Assembly: GCA_029202525.1 (NCBI GenBank)
Contig: CP119325.1
Coordinates: 4,872,001 to 4,936,000 of the forward strand
Source: Candidatus Pseudomonas phytovorans
Lineage (GTDB): Bacteria; Pseudomonadota; Gammaproteobacteria; Pseudomonadales; Pseudomonadaceae
Length of the DNA stretch: 64,000 nucleotides
Direction: 5' to 3'
Shown here: positions 18,743 through 30,258 of the stretch, piece after piece
How the letters are laid out: every line of letters begins with the position of its first letter
How positions within the stretch are numbered: position 1 is the first letter of the stretch
Program-made: the position numbers and the translations under genes
Notes under the pieces: generated by a model
What the model was told of the DNA's origin: nothing
Database searches by the model: none
The model's input: the letters and a program-made list of their open reading frames with translations, nothing else

Positions 18743-20707
18743 CTAGTTTTTAATAAGCAATCGATGCTGCTTGTCCGGCAAGTAAATTTTTCTGTATTTT
18801 AGGAAGCTGTCAGGATACTTTTTTAGACCCGTAGTGAGTATTACTTGGTAAGGTTTTCCATAGTGGTCAAGCTCTCCAATTTTTTCCAAGCAGCGTTTAA
18901 GATTATCTAGCTCAATTCCTGATGTTTCTGGCGTATCTATAATCAGGAATCTTGGGAAAGGGACGTTTTCCTCTGAAAGAGATAAGTTCATAAGTGCTAG
19001 GTAATACATCAGCCTTTTTGATACAGCCGAACTGGCCTCCCTGTATTCACCGCCACCAACTATTGGTAAGTAATCTTCTATACTGATTCGTGCGACATTA
19101 CAGTCCGGAAGCGAGTCGGTCATGAGTTTATTATATATTGCACTCAGTTTACCGACTTTATCTTGTATGTCTATCTTAGCATTGGCCTCAAGCCGATCTG
19201 TCAATAACTTTGCTGTTTCATGGTCGCTTCTTTTCCTTTCGTAATCGTTTGTCAGACGAACATTCTTACCCTCCGCCTCCATTTGTTGGCGTATCGTTTC
19301 TATATCTTGACGGGTATTTAAAATTTCATCATCAATATCATTTATCGTATCGAGATCTATTGGCGTGTCGAGATTATCAACACGCTCTTCTATTTTTCGC
19401 ATTAACTCAGGAAGTTCAGCCTCAATATGCATGATGGCTTTTTGGGTAGCACTCAGCTCTTGCTCGCAGTCAGTTATTGCTATTTCAATTGTATGAGTAG
19501 TTTTTATCTTAGACTTGTAAATATCTTTGTATTCTTTGGATGTATAAAAAAAACGTTGATACTGTTCCTCTCTGATTTCGGAGCCACACACACAATGACC
19601 GGCTATACGCTCAACTCTCCCTAAGCAATACGGGCAAGTGTCTGCTGAAAACAAATTAAGCTGATCGTGAGAATGAATTATTTTGGATATTTGTGAAATC
19701 TCTCTAAGAGTGCTCTCTTTTATAGAGTTAAGCTTATGTCTTTCTCCGATCGTTGAAATTAACGTTTGATTTAATTCGCTTAGTGCGAGTTGCTTTTCAG
19801 TTATTTTATTTTTTAGGTCTATTAGTGCATAATCTACCGTTGTCGTTTTTGTGCCTCTACCACTTTTGAATTTATTTCGTGAGTCATGCAGTTTTTCTAA
19901 CTGATTTTCTTTTTCCTGCAGGTTTTTTTGTAGGAAAGTAATGTTGAGAGGCTCTGAACTTCCTGATAATTCCTCTATGATCCGCGAGTATTCTTTTAGA
20001 AGTCCTGCCGCGATGATTTTTTCCTTCTCCAATGCCTTCGACTTGGAAAGAGAGTCATAATAATCTGAGTATGTTTTACCGACTAAAAGTTCAAAGATAG
20101 CTTTCCTCAAAAGCTCGGAGTCGTTCATGAAGTTGTTTTGAGTGTCCAGCTTTTTGTAGACCCCTCTCGGATCTGGTTGCTGGTCATGATATATAAGACG
20201 CATAAGGTCATTGAAATTTATTTTAAAATTTCGATGACCCTGATATAGCTCTACAACAGATATTTTTAGCTTCGATAAAATCCAATCCGAAAATATATAT
20301 TCAGACTCTTGCGAGCGGAATACTTGCAATATGATTGGAGCAACGTCGCCATTATGTATGAGTGCGAGAGACTTTGTCTGAATATCACTTACTTCTAATG
20401 TCGAAGATATAGTTATGTCATTGTCTTCTATGTATCTTGTGAGCTTGAAGCTTTCCTCATTTATCTTTATGTAAAGATCAACCCGATTGTCTTTATCGCT
20501 CGTTATTTCTTTGTGCTGTTCTTTTTTCTCTTTTCGACTGAATTCATTAACTCTACCGCCGAGACCATAGTAAATCAGGTTGCAAAAGGTGCTTTTACCT
20601 GTGCCATTGTCACCTTCTATAAGAATAAGGTTCTCATCGAATATGGGGGACTCAAAATGATAGTTCGCACCTTGGTAAACTATCTTTTGGATTCTTAAAT
20701 TTCCCAT
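18743..20707 (-). CDS. SMC/Rad50-like ABC ATPase, probable ABC-3C system ATPase
   Basis: 654 residues. Walker A is LIEGDNGTGKSTFCNLIYYGLGG (about 30-52). The C-terminal half holds a signature-like segment (EASSAVSKRLMYYLALMNLSL) and Walker B with a catalytic acid region (FLIIDTPETSGIELDNL, about 600-616). Long charged coiled coils occupy about 210-345 and 385-520. Between them sits a four-cysteine cluster, CPYCLGRVERIAGHCVC (about 357-373), in the position of a zinc hook. The start overlaps the middle-component stop by 13 bases. Known Rad50/SbcC-like and ABC-3C ATPases couple ATP hydrolysis to DNA or nucleoprotein sensing; here the role is inferred from architecture and neighbours. Confidence 0.85.
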   Translation of the reverse strand: MGNLRIQKIVYQGANYHFESPIFDENLILIEGDNGTGKSTFCNLIYYGLGGRVNEFSRKEKKEQHKEITSDKDNRVDLYIKINEESFKLTRYIEDNDITISSTLEVSDIQTKSLALIHNGDVAPIILQVFRSQESEYIFSDWILSKLKISVVELYQGHRNFKINFNDLMRLIYHDQQPDPRGVYKKLDTQNNFMNDSELLRKAIFELLVGKTYSDYYDSLSKSKALEKEKIIAAGLLKEYSRIIEELSGSSEPLNITFLQKNLQEKENQLEKLHDSRNKFKSGRGTKTTTVDYALIDLKNKITEKQLALSELNQTLISTIGERHKLNSIKESTLREISQISKIIHSHDQLNLFSADTCPYCLGRVERIAGHCVCGSEIREEQYQRFFYTSKEYKDIYKSKIKTTHTIEIAITDCEQELSATQKAIMHIEAELPELMRKIEERVDNLDTPIDLDTINDIDDEILNTRQDIETIRQQMEAEGKNVRLTNDYERKRSDHETAKLLTDRLEANAKIDIQDKVGKLSAIYNKLMTDSLPDCNVARISIEDYLPIVGGGEYREASSAVSKRLMYYLALMNLSLSEENVPFPRFLIIDTPETSGIELDNLKRCLEKIGELDHYGKPYQVILTTGLKKYPDSFLKYRKIYLPDKQHRLLIKN

Positions 20708-21219
20708 ATTTTTACGCCTCTATCTCTATATATTTTACCGAGAAAAGTATCAAGAGTAAGTGCAGTGCTTCTCTGGATTATTGTCTTAAACCTTTGACAG
20801 TTCTGGTACTCGGTACCGAATACTTTTTTTGATAAAAAATCTTTTGGAAGCCTGTCTATGTTCAGAGTTATGTTAACTAAAGTTTCTATACTTCCTTGCT
20901 GCAAGCTTACATAACCCCTTTTTTCAAGCGTAAAAAGAATCTTTAAAGTTTCACTTCTTTTTGCTAAACCATTGGTGTAGCTCTGAAATAAAAAATCTTT
21001 GTCGTTTTTGTGTAGCTTTTCTAGAGGTGTAGCCTCTAATGTAAGCATGTTTCTTTTATTATTTATTAGCTCAATTATAAAAGGCAGCTTCCTATAATCC
21101 TTAAACTCTCTCCCTTTGGTACATCCAAGGCAGTCAAGAATAATAATAATTGAGTACGTTATAAGGTAAAAATCATCCGAAGAGATGAACATTAAATTCT
21201 TTTTGGCAGCCTCGTTCAT
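20695..21219 (-). CDS. Small middle component of the ABC-three-component operon
   Basis: 174 residues, helical, with no enzymatic motif. The region FKDYRKLPFIIELINNKRN, then RSETLKILFTLEKRGYVSLQQG (about 95-118), looks like a winged-helix segment, as described for ABC-3C middle components. The start ATG overlaps the effector stop (ATGA) and GAGGAG lies 9 bases upstream. Its own stop overlaps the ATPase start. The three genes are therefore tightly coupled, as for subunits of one complex. Size, position between a nuclease-like gene and an SMC-like ATPase, and fold support the call; no strong sequence signature was recognised. Confidence 0.65.
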   Translation of the reverse strand: MNEAAKKNLMFISSDDFYLITYSIIIILDCLGCTKGREFKDYRKLPFIIELINNKRNMLTLEATPLEKLHKNDKDFLFQSYTNGLAKRSETLKILFTLEKRGYVSLQQGSIETLVNITLNIDRLPKDFLSKKVFGTEYQNCQRFKTIIQRSTALTLDTFLGKIYRDRGVKIWEI

Positions 21220-22460
21220 TTCGATTTCTCCTCGTCGAGGCTTACGAAGCATGAGTCAATCAAATTGAGGACTATGCTATTTATGGTTTCTCTGTTAGAT
21301 ACGGAGTAGGTATAGTCTTTCTTCAATTCTTCAACTGAGCTAACGGCTTTCTCTTGCAGTATCTTTATTGTCATATCAATACATTTTTGATCAACATTTT
21401 TCTCTAGTTTTTGATTGTCAAAAAAGTAGTCATCACATGCCTCAAAAACCCTGTACTTCAATGACAAGAAACTTTTATTGCTTGCATCTTCTTCGGTCTT
21501 TGAGTTGCAAGCTTTTCTCGCTAGCGTCGCAATTCTCGATTGTGGATAATTTGGACAAACATCCAATATTTTCTCCTCAAGATTTCGCTTATCAGTTATC
21601 TTTAAGGATAGTTCTTGAAGGTCTTTCCAAATCGGATCAAGCAGCGATTCATTTATTTCAGATTCAGCCATCTTAAAAATAAGCTGCACCTCAGCAGAAT
21701 TTATGAACCTTTCTGCATAATCTTTGAAATGCTGCTTTTCATCGATCTTATCTAATATTTTTGCAAGGATTAATTGCTCTTTACCACTCATACTAATTTG
21801 ATAATAGCTGCTTTCTTTTATTAGCTTTTCTGCTATCCCTTGCAGAGCTGATTCGTCTTCTTGCCCTGACAGCCATGTAATCTTATTCAAGAAGACTTTA
21901 AAGTCATCTAAAGGCATGTCTTCCAGTGCTTTTAGGTGCCCATTACCTTCTATTGTTTTATATTGATCTTTATATTCGTCAACCAATATGGATTTGATAA
22001 GGCTCGCTGCTTCGTCGGTAATTTCGGACTTATTTTGGAGCGTTTCAAGAATTGGTTTCTTAGGGAGTTCTATTTTGGTCCCATCGGAAAGCTTAACCTT
22101 TCTCTCCTTTCCGAAATTTGTTGTTGTGTAAAAATTAAACGTAAACACGGTTGAGTAGCTTTTTTGCCATTTACCTATGTAGATATCGAAAAAACTTACA
22201 AGCGTATTGATCACCGCATCTGAGAAGATGGTGAAGTTACTTTCAGGATCAAAATTCTTGTCTTCTTCAATTATCTGCTCAGTGGTGAAATCTGTAGTTT
22301 TTATTATTGTTACATCTTCTTCAACCTCAATGGCAGCATAATAGAAATTCACATGTGCGTTTTCGCTCGACGCTTCAAGAAGTAGCCTTGCCGCACGAAG
22401 CTTCTGTAATCGAAAACCTTTCGTCTTATCGGCTGCATCACGATTTATAATTTGCGTCAT
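21216..22460 (-). CDS. Probable nuclease-like effector component of the ABC-3C operon
   Basis: 414 residues. The N-terminus (DKTKGFRLQKLRAARLLLEA, about 11-30; then YYAAIEVEEDVTIIKTTD, about 40-57; then EQIIEEDKNF, about 61-70) resembles the start of Cap4/DUF4297-type PD-(D/E)XK endonuclease domains: a glycine-aromatic-Q helix, an acidic strand end, and an E-x-K-like site. The remaining 300 residues are helical and probably form the C-terminal domain that binds the other two subunits. Start: ATG at 22460; a TTG ten codons upstream is possible. It is the first large gene of the operon, before the middle component and ATPase. Nuclease activity is inference; the catalytic site is degenerate compared with textbook examples. 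Confidence 0.6.
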   Translation of the reverse strand: MTQIINRDAADKTKGFRLQKLRAARLLLEASSENAHVNFYYAAIEVEEDVTIIKTTDFTTEQIIEEDKNFDPESNFTIFSDAVINTLVSFFDIYIGKWQKSYSTVFTFNFYTTTNFGKERKVKLSDGTKIELPKKPILETLQNKSEITDEAASLIKSILVDEYKDQYKTIEGNGHLKALEDMPLDDFKVFLNKITWLSGQEDESALQGIAEKLIKESSYYQISMSGKEQLILAKILDKIDEKQHFKDYAERFINSAEVQLIFKMAESEINESLLDPIWKDLQELSLKITDKRNLEEKILDVCPNYPQSRIATLARKACNSKTEEDASNKSFLSLKYRVFEACDDYFFDNQKLEKNVDQKCIDMTIKILQEKAVSSVEELKKDYTYSVSNRETINSIVLNLIDSCFVSLDEEKSK

Positions 22461-22476
22461 AGCGACGTGTAATCCG

Positions 22477-22662
22477 TTACTGAGGTTCAAGCGGTAGGCT
22501 GAACCCTAACCGAGGGCGATTGTGATGTCCATATGCCTGTATCCGCATGATCCTTTCCCGACCTAAGGCATGTAAATTGAAGACGGTGGGCAGACGATTC
22601 CTCAACCTTCCGAGCCCCCCATCAAAATTGCCATTGATGCTCCAGCCCTTGTCTATCTCCAT
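22477..22662 (-). CDS. Possible 61-residue protein in the leader of the ABC-3C operon
   Basis: An ATG at 22662 follows AACGAGG with 7-base spacing, a good ribosome-binding site, and opens 61 codons ending 16 bp before the effector ATG. The product is basic (RLRNRLPTVFNLHALGRERIM, then GHHNRPRLGF), without a membrane segment. It is richer in GC than the rest of the island. It could be a small regulator or antitoxin, a leader peptide, or a chance frame in a long untranslated leader. I do not recognise it. Confidence 0.35.
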   Translation of the reverse strand: MEIDKGWSINGNFDGGLGRLRNRLPTVFNLHALGRERIMRIQAYGHHNRPRLGFSLPLEPQ

Positions 22663-22768
22663 CAAAAAACCTCGTTACCTCACGACTCCGTTCTGCTCAT
22701 AGTTAGAGGGGTTGCGTGCAGCTAATGCTCCCCATCCCGACGGTGCGAGAGTCTGGAAACCAAACAAA

Positions 22769-22796
22769 TAAATATAATTTTCTCCATTAAAGTCAA
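22769..22796 (-). promoter_or_regulatory. Probable promoter of the ABC-3C operon
   Basis: On the minus strand TTGACT (22796-22791), a 16-bp spacer and TATTTA (22774-22769) resemble a sigma-70 promoter; an overlapping TATATT at 22776-22771 is an alternative -10. The implied leader to the effector start is about 300 nt. Just outside, ATTTGG-TTG-CCAAAT (22815-22829) is a small palindrome near the island end. Confidence 0.45.
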
Positions 22797-22845
22797 TTAC
22801 ATAGCAACTTTTTTATTTGGTTGCCAAATTGAACGTAGCGGGCTG

Positions 22846-23553
22846 CCCTTGCTTGAGCAGATCGCCCGCAAGCTCGGCATGCCGCAACTGGAAGAACAGC
22901 GCTGGGCGCGCCACCCGCTGGTGTACCTGATGGAGGCCGCCGATGACATCTGCTATGCGCTGATCGACCTCGAAGATGGCGTGGAAATGGAGTTGCTGGA
23001 ATACGCTGAAGTCGAAAGCCTGCTGCTTGACCTGGTCGGCGAAGACCTGCCAGAAACCTACCGCCAGCTCGGCCCGCGCGATTCCCGCCGGCGCAAGCTG
23101 GCGATTTTGCGTGGCAAGGCTATCGAGCACCTGACGAACGCCGCCGCCCATGCGTTCGTCGAGCAGCAGCAGGCATTGCTGGCCGGGCACCTGGCGGGCG
23201 ACCTGGTCGAGCACATGCACGGCCCGGCCAAACGCTGTGTGCTGCAGGCCAAAGACATGGCGCGCAACAAGATCTTCCAGGACAAGCGCAAGACTCTGCA
23301 TGAAATCGGCGCCTACACCACCTTGGAGATTCTGCTCAACACCTTCTGTGGCGCAGCGCTCGAACAGCACGGCGGGCGCACCCCCTCGTTCAAGAGCCGC
23401 CGGGTACTGGACCTGATCGGCAACAATGCCCCAGACCCCCATGCCTCGCTGCACAGCGCCTTCCTGCGCATGATCGATTTCATCGCCGGGATGACCGACA
23501 GCTATGCCAGCGAAATGGCCCGGGAAATGACCGGGCGCTCCAGCCCCACCTGA
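22846..23553 (+). pseudogene. dgt: dgt, 3' fragment of the host dGTPase gene
   Basis: Codons 209-443 of the host dgt gene, in frame from PLLEQIARKLGMPQLEEQRW to the stop, with no start codon of its own. It contains YLMEAADDICYALIDLEDG with the distal metal-binding aspartate and the C-terminal helices ending MTGRSSPT. GC content and codon use are those of the chromosome. Although a TTG at 22849 begins an open frame, no ribosome-binding site is present and the HD motif is missing, so this part is not expected to work alone. Confidence 0.9.
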
Positions 23554-23838
23554 AGCGTGCCGGTGCATCCTCGGCCCTTGGGCCGGTGCTGCACCGCACA
23601 TTGCAGGAAACTTCCTACATATAATGCTGGCACATTAAACAGCACGAATAAAAGTGCACGAAAAGTTACCAATCACGCTTTGACATTGGGTCGGACACAC
23701 AAATTTCGTAGCCCGTTTGGGTTTATCTTGTAAGCCGTTTCCCATAAATGGCGAATCGCCCTTCCTCACATCCCCGACGACTTCCAACTGAGATATGGTG
23801 CCGGTTGTCCCCCTCAATCGCCCGCAGGGAAGTTGAAC

Positions 23839-24456
23839 ATGCACTCCATATTTATTGTCGACGACCATCCTGTCATCCGCCTGGCCGTCCGTATGCTGCT
23901 GGAAAACCAGAATTACAAGATTGTCGGCGAGTCGGACAATGGCGTGGACGCCATGCAGATGATTCGTGAAGCCGCACCCGACCTGGTCATCCTCGACATC
24001 AGCATCCCCAAGCTAGACGGGCTGGAGGTGCTTTCGCGCTTCCAGGCCATGGCCCTGCCATTGAAGGTTCTGGTATTGACCGCGCAGTCTCCCGCACTGT
24101 TTGCCGTGCGTTGCATGCACTCCGGTGCCGCCGGCTATGTGTGCAAGCAGGAAGACCTGAGCGAACTGCTCAGTGCAATCAAGGCAGTACTGGCCGGTTA
24201 CAACTACTTCCCCAGCCAGGCCATAAAGCATAACCAGACAACCGATACCGACCTGCAACTTTTCCGCCAGGTCAATGACCGCGAATTGATGGTGCTGCAA
24301 CTCTTCGCCCAAGGCCGCAGCAACAAGGAAATTGCCAAGGGCATGTTCCTCAGCAGCAAGACAGTCAGTACCTACAAGAAGCGCCTCATGCACAAACTTC
24401 AGGTCAGTACACTGGTTGATCTGATCGAAATGGCCAAACGCAACGCGCTGGTCTGA
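23839..24456 (+). CDS. LuxR-type response regulator (EvgA/BvgA-like)
   Basis: 205 residues. A receiver domain (1-120) has IVDDHP at the N-terminus, the phosphoacceptor in LVILDISIP (Asp about 54), Thr in VLVLTAQ and Lys in YVCKQED. A LuxR-type helix-turn-helix follows (about 140-200; NDRELMVLQLFAQGRSNKEIAK, then SSKTVSTYKKRLMHKL). The ATG follows AGGGAAG and is preferred over a TTG two codons upstream. The gene ends 8 bp before the hybrid sensor kinase, so the two form a pair. Its targets are unknown. The 285 bp between dgt and this gene show a GC-rich hairpin without a T-run (23561-23596) and nothing else clear. Confidence 0.93.
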   Translation: MHSIFIVDDHPVIRLAVRMLLENQNYKIVGESDNGVDAMQMIREAAPDLVILDISIPKLDGLEVLSRFQAMALPLKVLVLTAQSPALFAVRCMHSGAAGYVCKQEDLSELLSAIKAVLAGYNYFPSQAIKHNQTTDTDLQLFRQVNDRELMVLQLFAQGRSNKEIAKGMFLSSKTVSTYKKRLMHKLQVSTLVDLIEMAKRNALV

Positions 24457-24464
24457 AGGTGTTC

Positions 24465-28097
<3,633 letters not shown>

Positions 28098-28138
28098 CTG
28101 GTAGACTGCGCGGCGTTATTACCTAAGAGGATTGTTTC

Positions 28139-28483
28139 ATGGCCACAAACCGCTCCCGTCGTCTGCGCAAAAAGCTGTGTGTAGACGAGTTTCAGGAATT
28201 GGGCTTCGAGCTGAACCTGGAATTCAAGGAAGATCTGGATGACCAGGCTATCGATGCTTTCCTCGATGCGTTCCTGGAAGAAGCGATGGACGCCAACGGC
28301 CTGGATTATGTAGGCGGTGACGATTACGGCCTGGTGTGCTCGGTCAAACGCGGCTCGGCCAGCGAAGAACAGCGCGCAGCCGTTGAAGCCTGGCTCAAGG
28401 GCCGTAGCGAACTGACCAAGATCGAAGTCAGCCCGCTGCTGGACGCCTGGTACCCGGAAAAGCCGATCAACAAGGCTGAGTAA
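28139..28483 (+). CDS. yggL: YggL family protein (DUF469)
   Basis: 114 residues: a basic N-terminus (NRSRRLRKKLCVDEFQELGF) followed by an acidic core (FLDAFLEEAMDANGL) and KRGSASEEQRAAVEAWL, ending SPLLDAWYPEKP. This is the complete DUF469 pattern; E. coli YggL has been reported to associate with the 50S ribosomal subunit. AGAGGAT precedes the ATG. It stands alone, with a terminator just downstream. Confidence 0.9.
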   Translation: MATNRSRRLRKKLCVDEFQELGFELNLEFKEDLDDQAIDAFLDAFLEEAMDANGLDYVGGDDYGLVCSVKRGSASEEQRAAVEAWLKGRSELTKIEVSPLLDAWYPEKPINKAE

Positions 28484-28505
28484 TACTCGCCCGGCTTGAT
28501 CGCTG

Positions 28506-28535
28506 AAAAGGCTGCCCTTGCGGGTGGCCTTTTTT
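28506..28535 (+). terminator. Rho-independent terminator after yggL
   Basis: AAAAGGCTGCCC, loop TTGC, then GGGTGGCCTTTTTT: a stem with GU/mismatch positions followed by six T. Confidence 0.7.
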
Positions 28536-28669
28536 ATTGGCGGTGCTTTTCCGTCGAACGTGGCGCATCGTCGCTACGCTTGGGGCATAATGCGTACGCT
28601 TTCGTCGTGGGGCCACCACCTCTTACAGCCCCAATGCCCTTTTCCCTCGCCGCAGGGTATTTATCCATT

Positions 28670-30127
28670 ATGATCAAAACGCTTCGTCCATTCGTTCTTG
28701 CCAGCCTGCTGTTGCCACTCGCATTGCCCAGCCAGGCCGCTACCGTCAACACCACCCTGCCGGCCAAAGTGCAGCAGGCGCTCAAAGCCAACAAGCTGCA
28801 AGACACCGCCCTGTCGCTGGTCATGCTGCCCCTGGACGGCCCCGGCACGCCGACCGTGTTCAATGCCGATGTTTCGGTAAACCCGGCCTCGACCATGAAA
28901 CTGGTCACTACCTACGCGGCCCTCGAACTGCTCGGCCCGACCTTTCAGTGGAAAACCGAGTTTTATACCGATGGCACCCTGAGCAACGGTGTGCTCAATG
29001 GCAACCTGTACCTCAAAGGTGGCGGCGACCCGAAACTGAACATGGAAAAGCTGTGGCTGCTGATGCGTGACCTGCGCGCCAATGGCGTGCGCACCATCAC
29101 CGGAGACCTGGTGCTGGACCGCAGCCACTTCGTGCAGCCCAACCTGCCGCAGTTCAACGATGACGGCGGCGATGAGAACAAACCGTTCCTGGTCAAGCCC
29201 GACTCGCTACTGGTCAACCTCAAGGCCCTGCGCTTCGTGGCCCGCAACGATGGTGGCAAGGTCACCATCGCGGTCGAGCCACCGATTGCCAGCATCCGCA
29301 TCGACAACCAGGTCAAGGCGGTGGCATCCAAGCAGTGCACAGGCGATGTGCGCTACAACCCGGTGCCCCAGGCCGATGGCATCAGCGTGACCGTCAGCGG
29401 CCAGTTGGGTGATGGCTGCAACTCGCAGACATACCTGTCGCTGCTCGACCACGCCACTTATGCCGCCGGTGCCGTGCGCGCGATCTGGAACGAGCTGGGT
29501 GGCAGCATCCAGGGTGGCGACCGCATCGAGAACGTGCCGAAGAGTGCTCGCCTGCTGGCCCGCGCCTTCTCGCCAGACTTGGTAGAAGTGATCCGCGACA
29601 TCAACAAGTACAGCAACAACACCATGGCCCAACAGCTTTTCCTGAGCCTTGGCGCGCAGTTCCGCACCGATGCCGATGGGGACGATGCCCGCGCCGCCCA
29701 GCGCGTAGTGCGCCAATGGCTGGCGAAAAAGGGCATTACCGCGCCGCACCTGGTCATGGAAAACGGCTCTGGCCTGTCACGTGCAGAGCGGGTCAGCACC
29801 CGGGAAATGGCCGAAATGCTGCAGGCTGCCTGGAAGAGCCCCTACGCTGCCGAGTTCATGAGCTCGATGCCGCTGGTGGGCATGGACGGCACCATGCGCA
29901 AGCGCCTGAAGCGCACCGCCATGACCGGTGAAGGGCACATCAAGACCGGCACGCTGAACACCGTGCGGGCAATTGCCGGCTTCAGCCGCGATAGCAACGG
30001 CCATACCTGGGCGGTGGCGGCGATTCTCAACGACCCGAGACCGTGGGGTGCTTCACAGGTGCTCGACCAGGTCCTGCTGGACCTGTACCGCCAGCCGAAG
30101 CTGGCCGGTAGCACAGCGGCAAACTGA
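28670..30127 (+). CDS. dacB: D-alanyl-D-alanine carboxypeptidase/endopeptidase, PBP4
   Basis: 485 residues with a signal peptide of about 24 residues (MIKTLRPFVLASLLLPLALPSQA). The penicillin-binding active site is complete: SxxK in NPASTMKLV (Ser about 74, Lys about 77), SxN in YSNNTMAQQL (about 314) and KTG in HIKTGTLN (about 425). The inserted domain between the first two motifs is the PBP4 (peptidase S13) type. It acts in the periplasm, trimming or cutting peptidoglycan cross-links. An ATG at 28670 starts the signal peptide directly; a long upstream extension in frame is non-coding. Confidence 0.95.
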   Translation: MIKTLRPFVLASLLLPLALPSQAATVNTTLPAKVQQALKANKLQDTALSLVMLPLDGPGTPTVFNADVSVNPASTMKLVTTYAALELLGPTFQWKTEFYTDGTLSNGVLNGNLYLKGGGDPKLNMEKLWLLMRDLRANGVRTITGDLVLDRSHFVQPNLPQFNDDGGDENKPFLVKPDSLLVNLKALRFVARNDGGKVTIAVEPPIASIRIDNQVKAVASKQCTGDVRYNPVPQADGISVTVSGQLGDGCNSQTYLSLLDHATYAAGAVRAIWNELGGSIQGGDRIENVPKSARLLARAFSPDLVEVIRDINKYSNNTMAQQLFLSLGAQFRTDADGDDARAAQRVVRQWLAKKGITAPHLVMENGSGLSRAERVSTREMAEMLQAAWKSPYAAEFMSSMPLVGMDGTMRKRLKRTAMTGEGHIKTGTLNTVRAIAGFSRDSNGHTWAVAAILNDPRPWGASQVLDQVLLDLYRQPKLAGSTAAN

Positions 30128-30133
30128 TCGGTC

Positions 30134-30246
30134 AGCCAGCACCGGCCCTTTCGCGGCTAAAGCCGCTCCCACAGGTACAGCGCAACGTCAGAAGCCTGCG
30201 CCATACCTGTGGGAGCGACTGTAGCCGCGAAGGGGCCAGCACAGGC
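30134..30246. repeat. Inverted REP pair between dacB and the GGDEF gene
   Basis: The left arm GCACCGGCCCTTTCGCGGC, then AGCCGCTCCCACAGGTA, is mirrored by TACCTGTGGGAGCGACT, then GCCGCGAAGGGGCCAGCAC, with a 30-bp spacer, between convergent genes. Confidence 0.8.
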
Positions 30247-30258
30247 AACTGATAGCTG

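Larger units (their letters stand above)
15776..22842. mobile_element. 7.07-kb AT-rich genomic island inserted in dgt, probable defence island
   Basis: The boundaries are set by the sudden loss and recovery of the dgt reading frame. GCTG occurs at both junctions (15772-15775 and 22842-22845), within related 9-mers AGTGAGCTG and AGCGGGCTG. Base composition changes sharply from GC-rich flanks to AT-rich DNA with different codon use (AAA, ATT, TTA frequent). Five substantial genes, all on the minus strand, encode a dGTPase, a DUF4238 protein, an SMC-like ATPase, a small middle component and a nuclease-like protein. No integrase, transposase, resolvase or relaxase gene is visible. Near both ends GCAAC-containing motifs recur (15815, 15837, 22804), which could be recombinase arm sites. 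The left 160 bp hold no gene. Confidence 0.85.

Noticed and set aside
15776..22842. Integrase, transposase or relaxase gene inside the island
   Set aside because: I looked for tyrosine/serine recombinase and DDE motifs in all six frames of the island and found none; every large frame is assigned to another product.
22849..23553. 3' dgt fragment as an independent functional gene starting at TTG 22849
   Set aside because: No ribosome-binding site, lacks the HD motif, and continues the host dgt frame exactly; better read as the 3' part of the split gene.
23561..23596. GC-rich hairpin after dgt as a terminator
   Set aside because: The double stem (CGGTGCA/TGCACCG with CGGCCC/GGGCCG inside) is not followed by a T-run on either strand.
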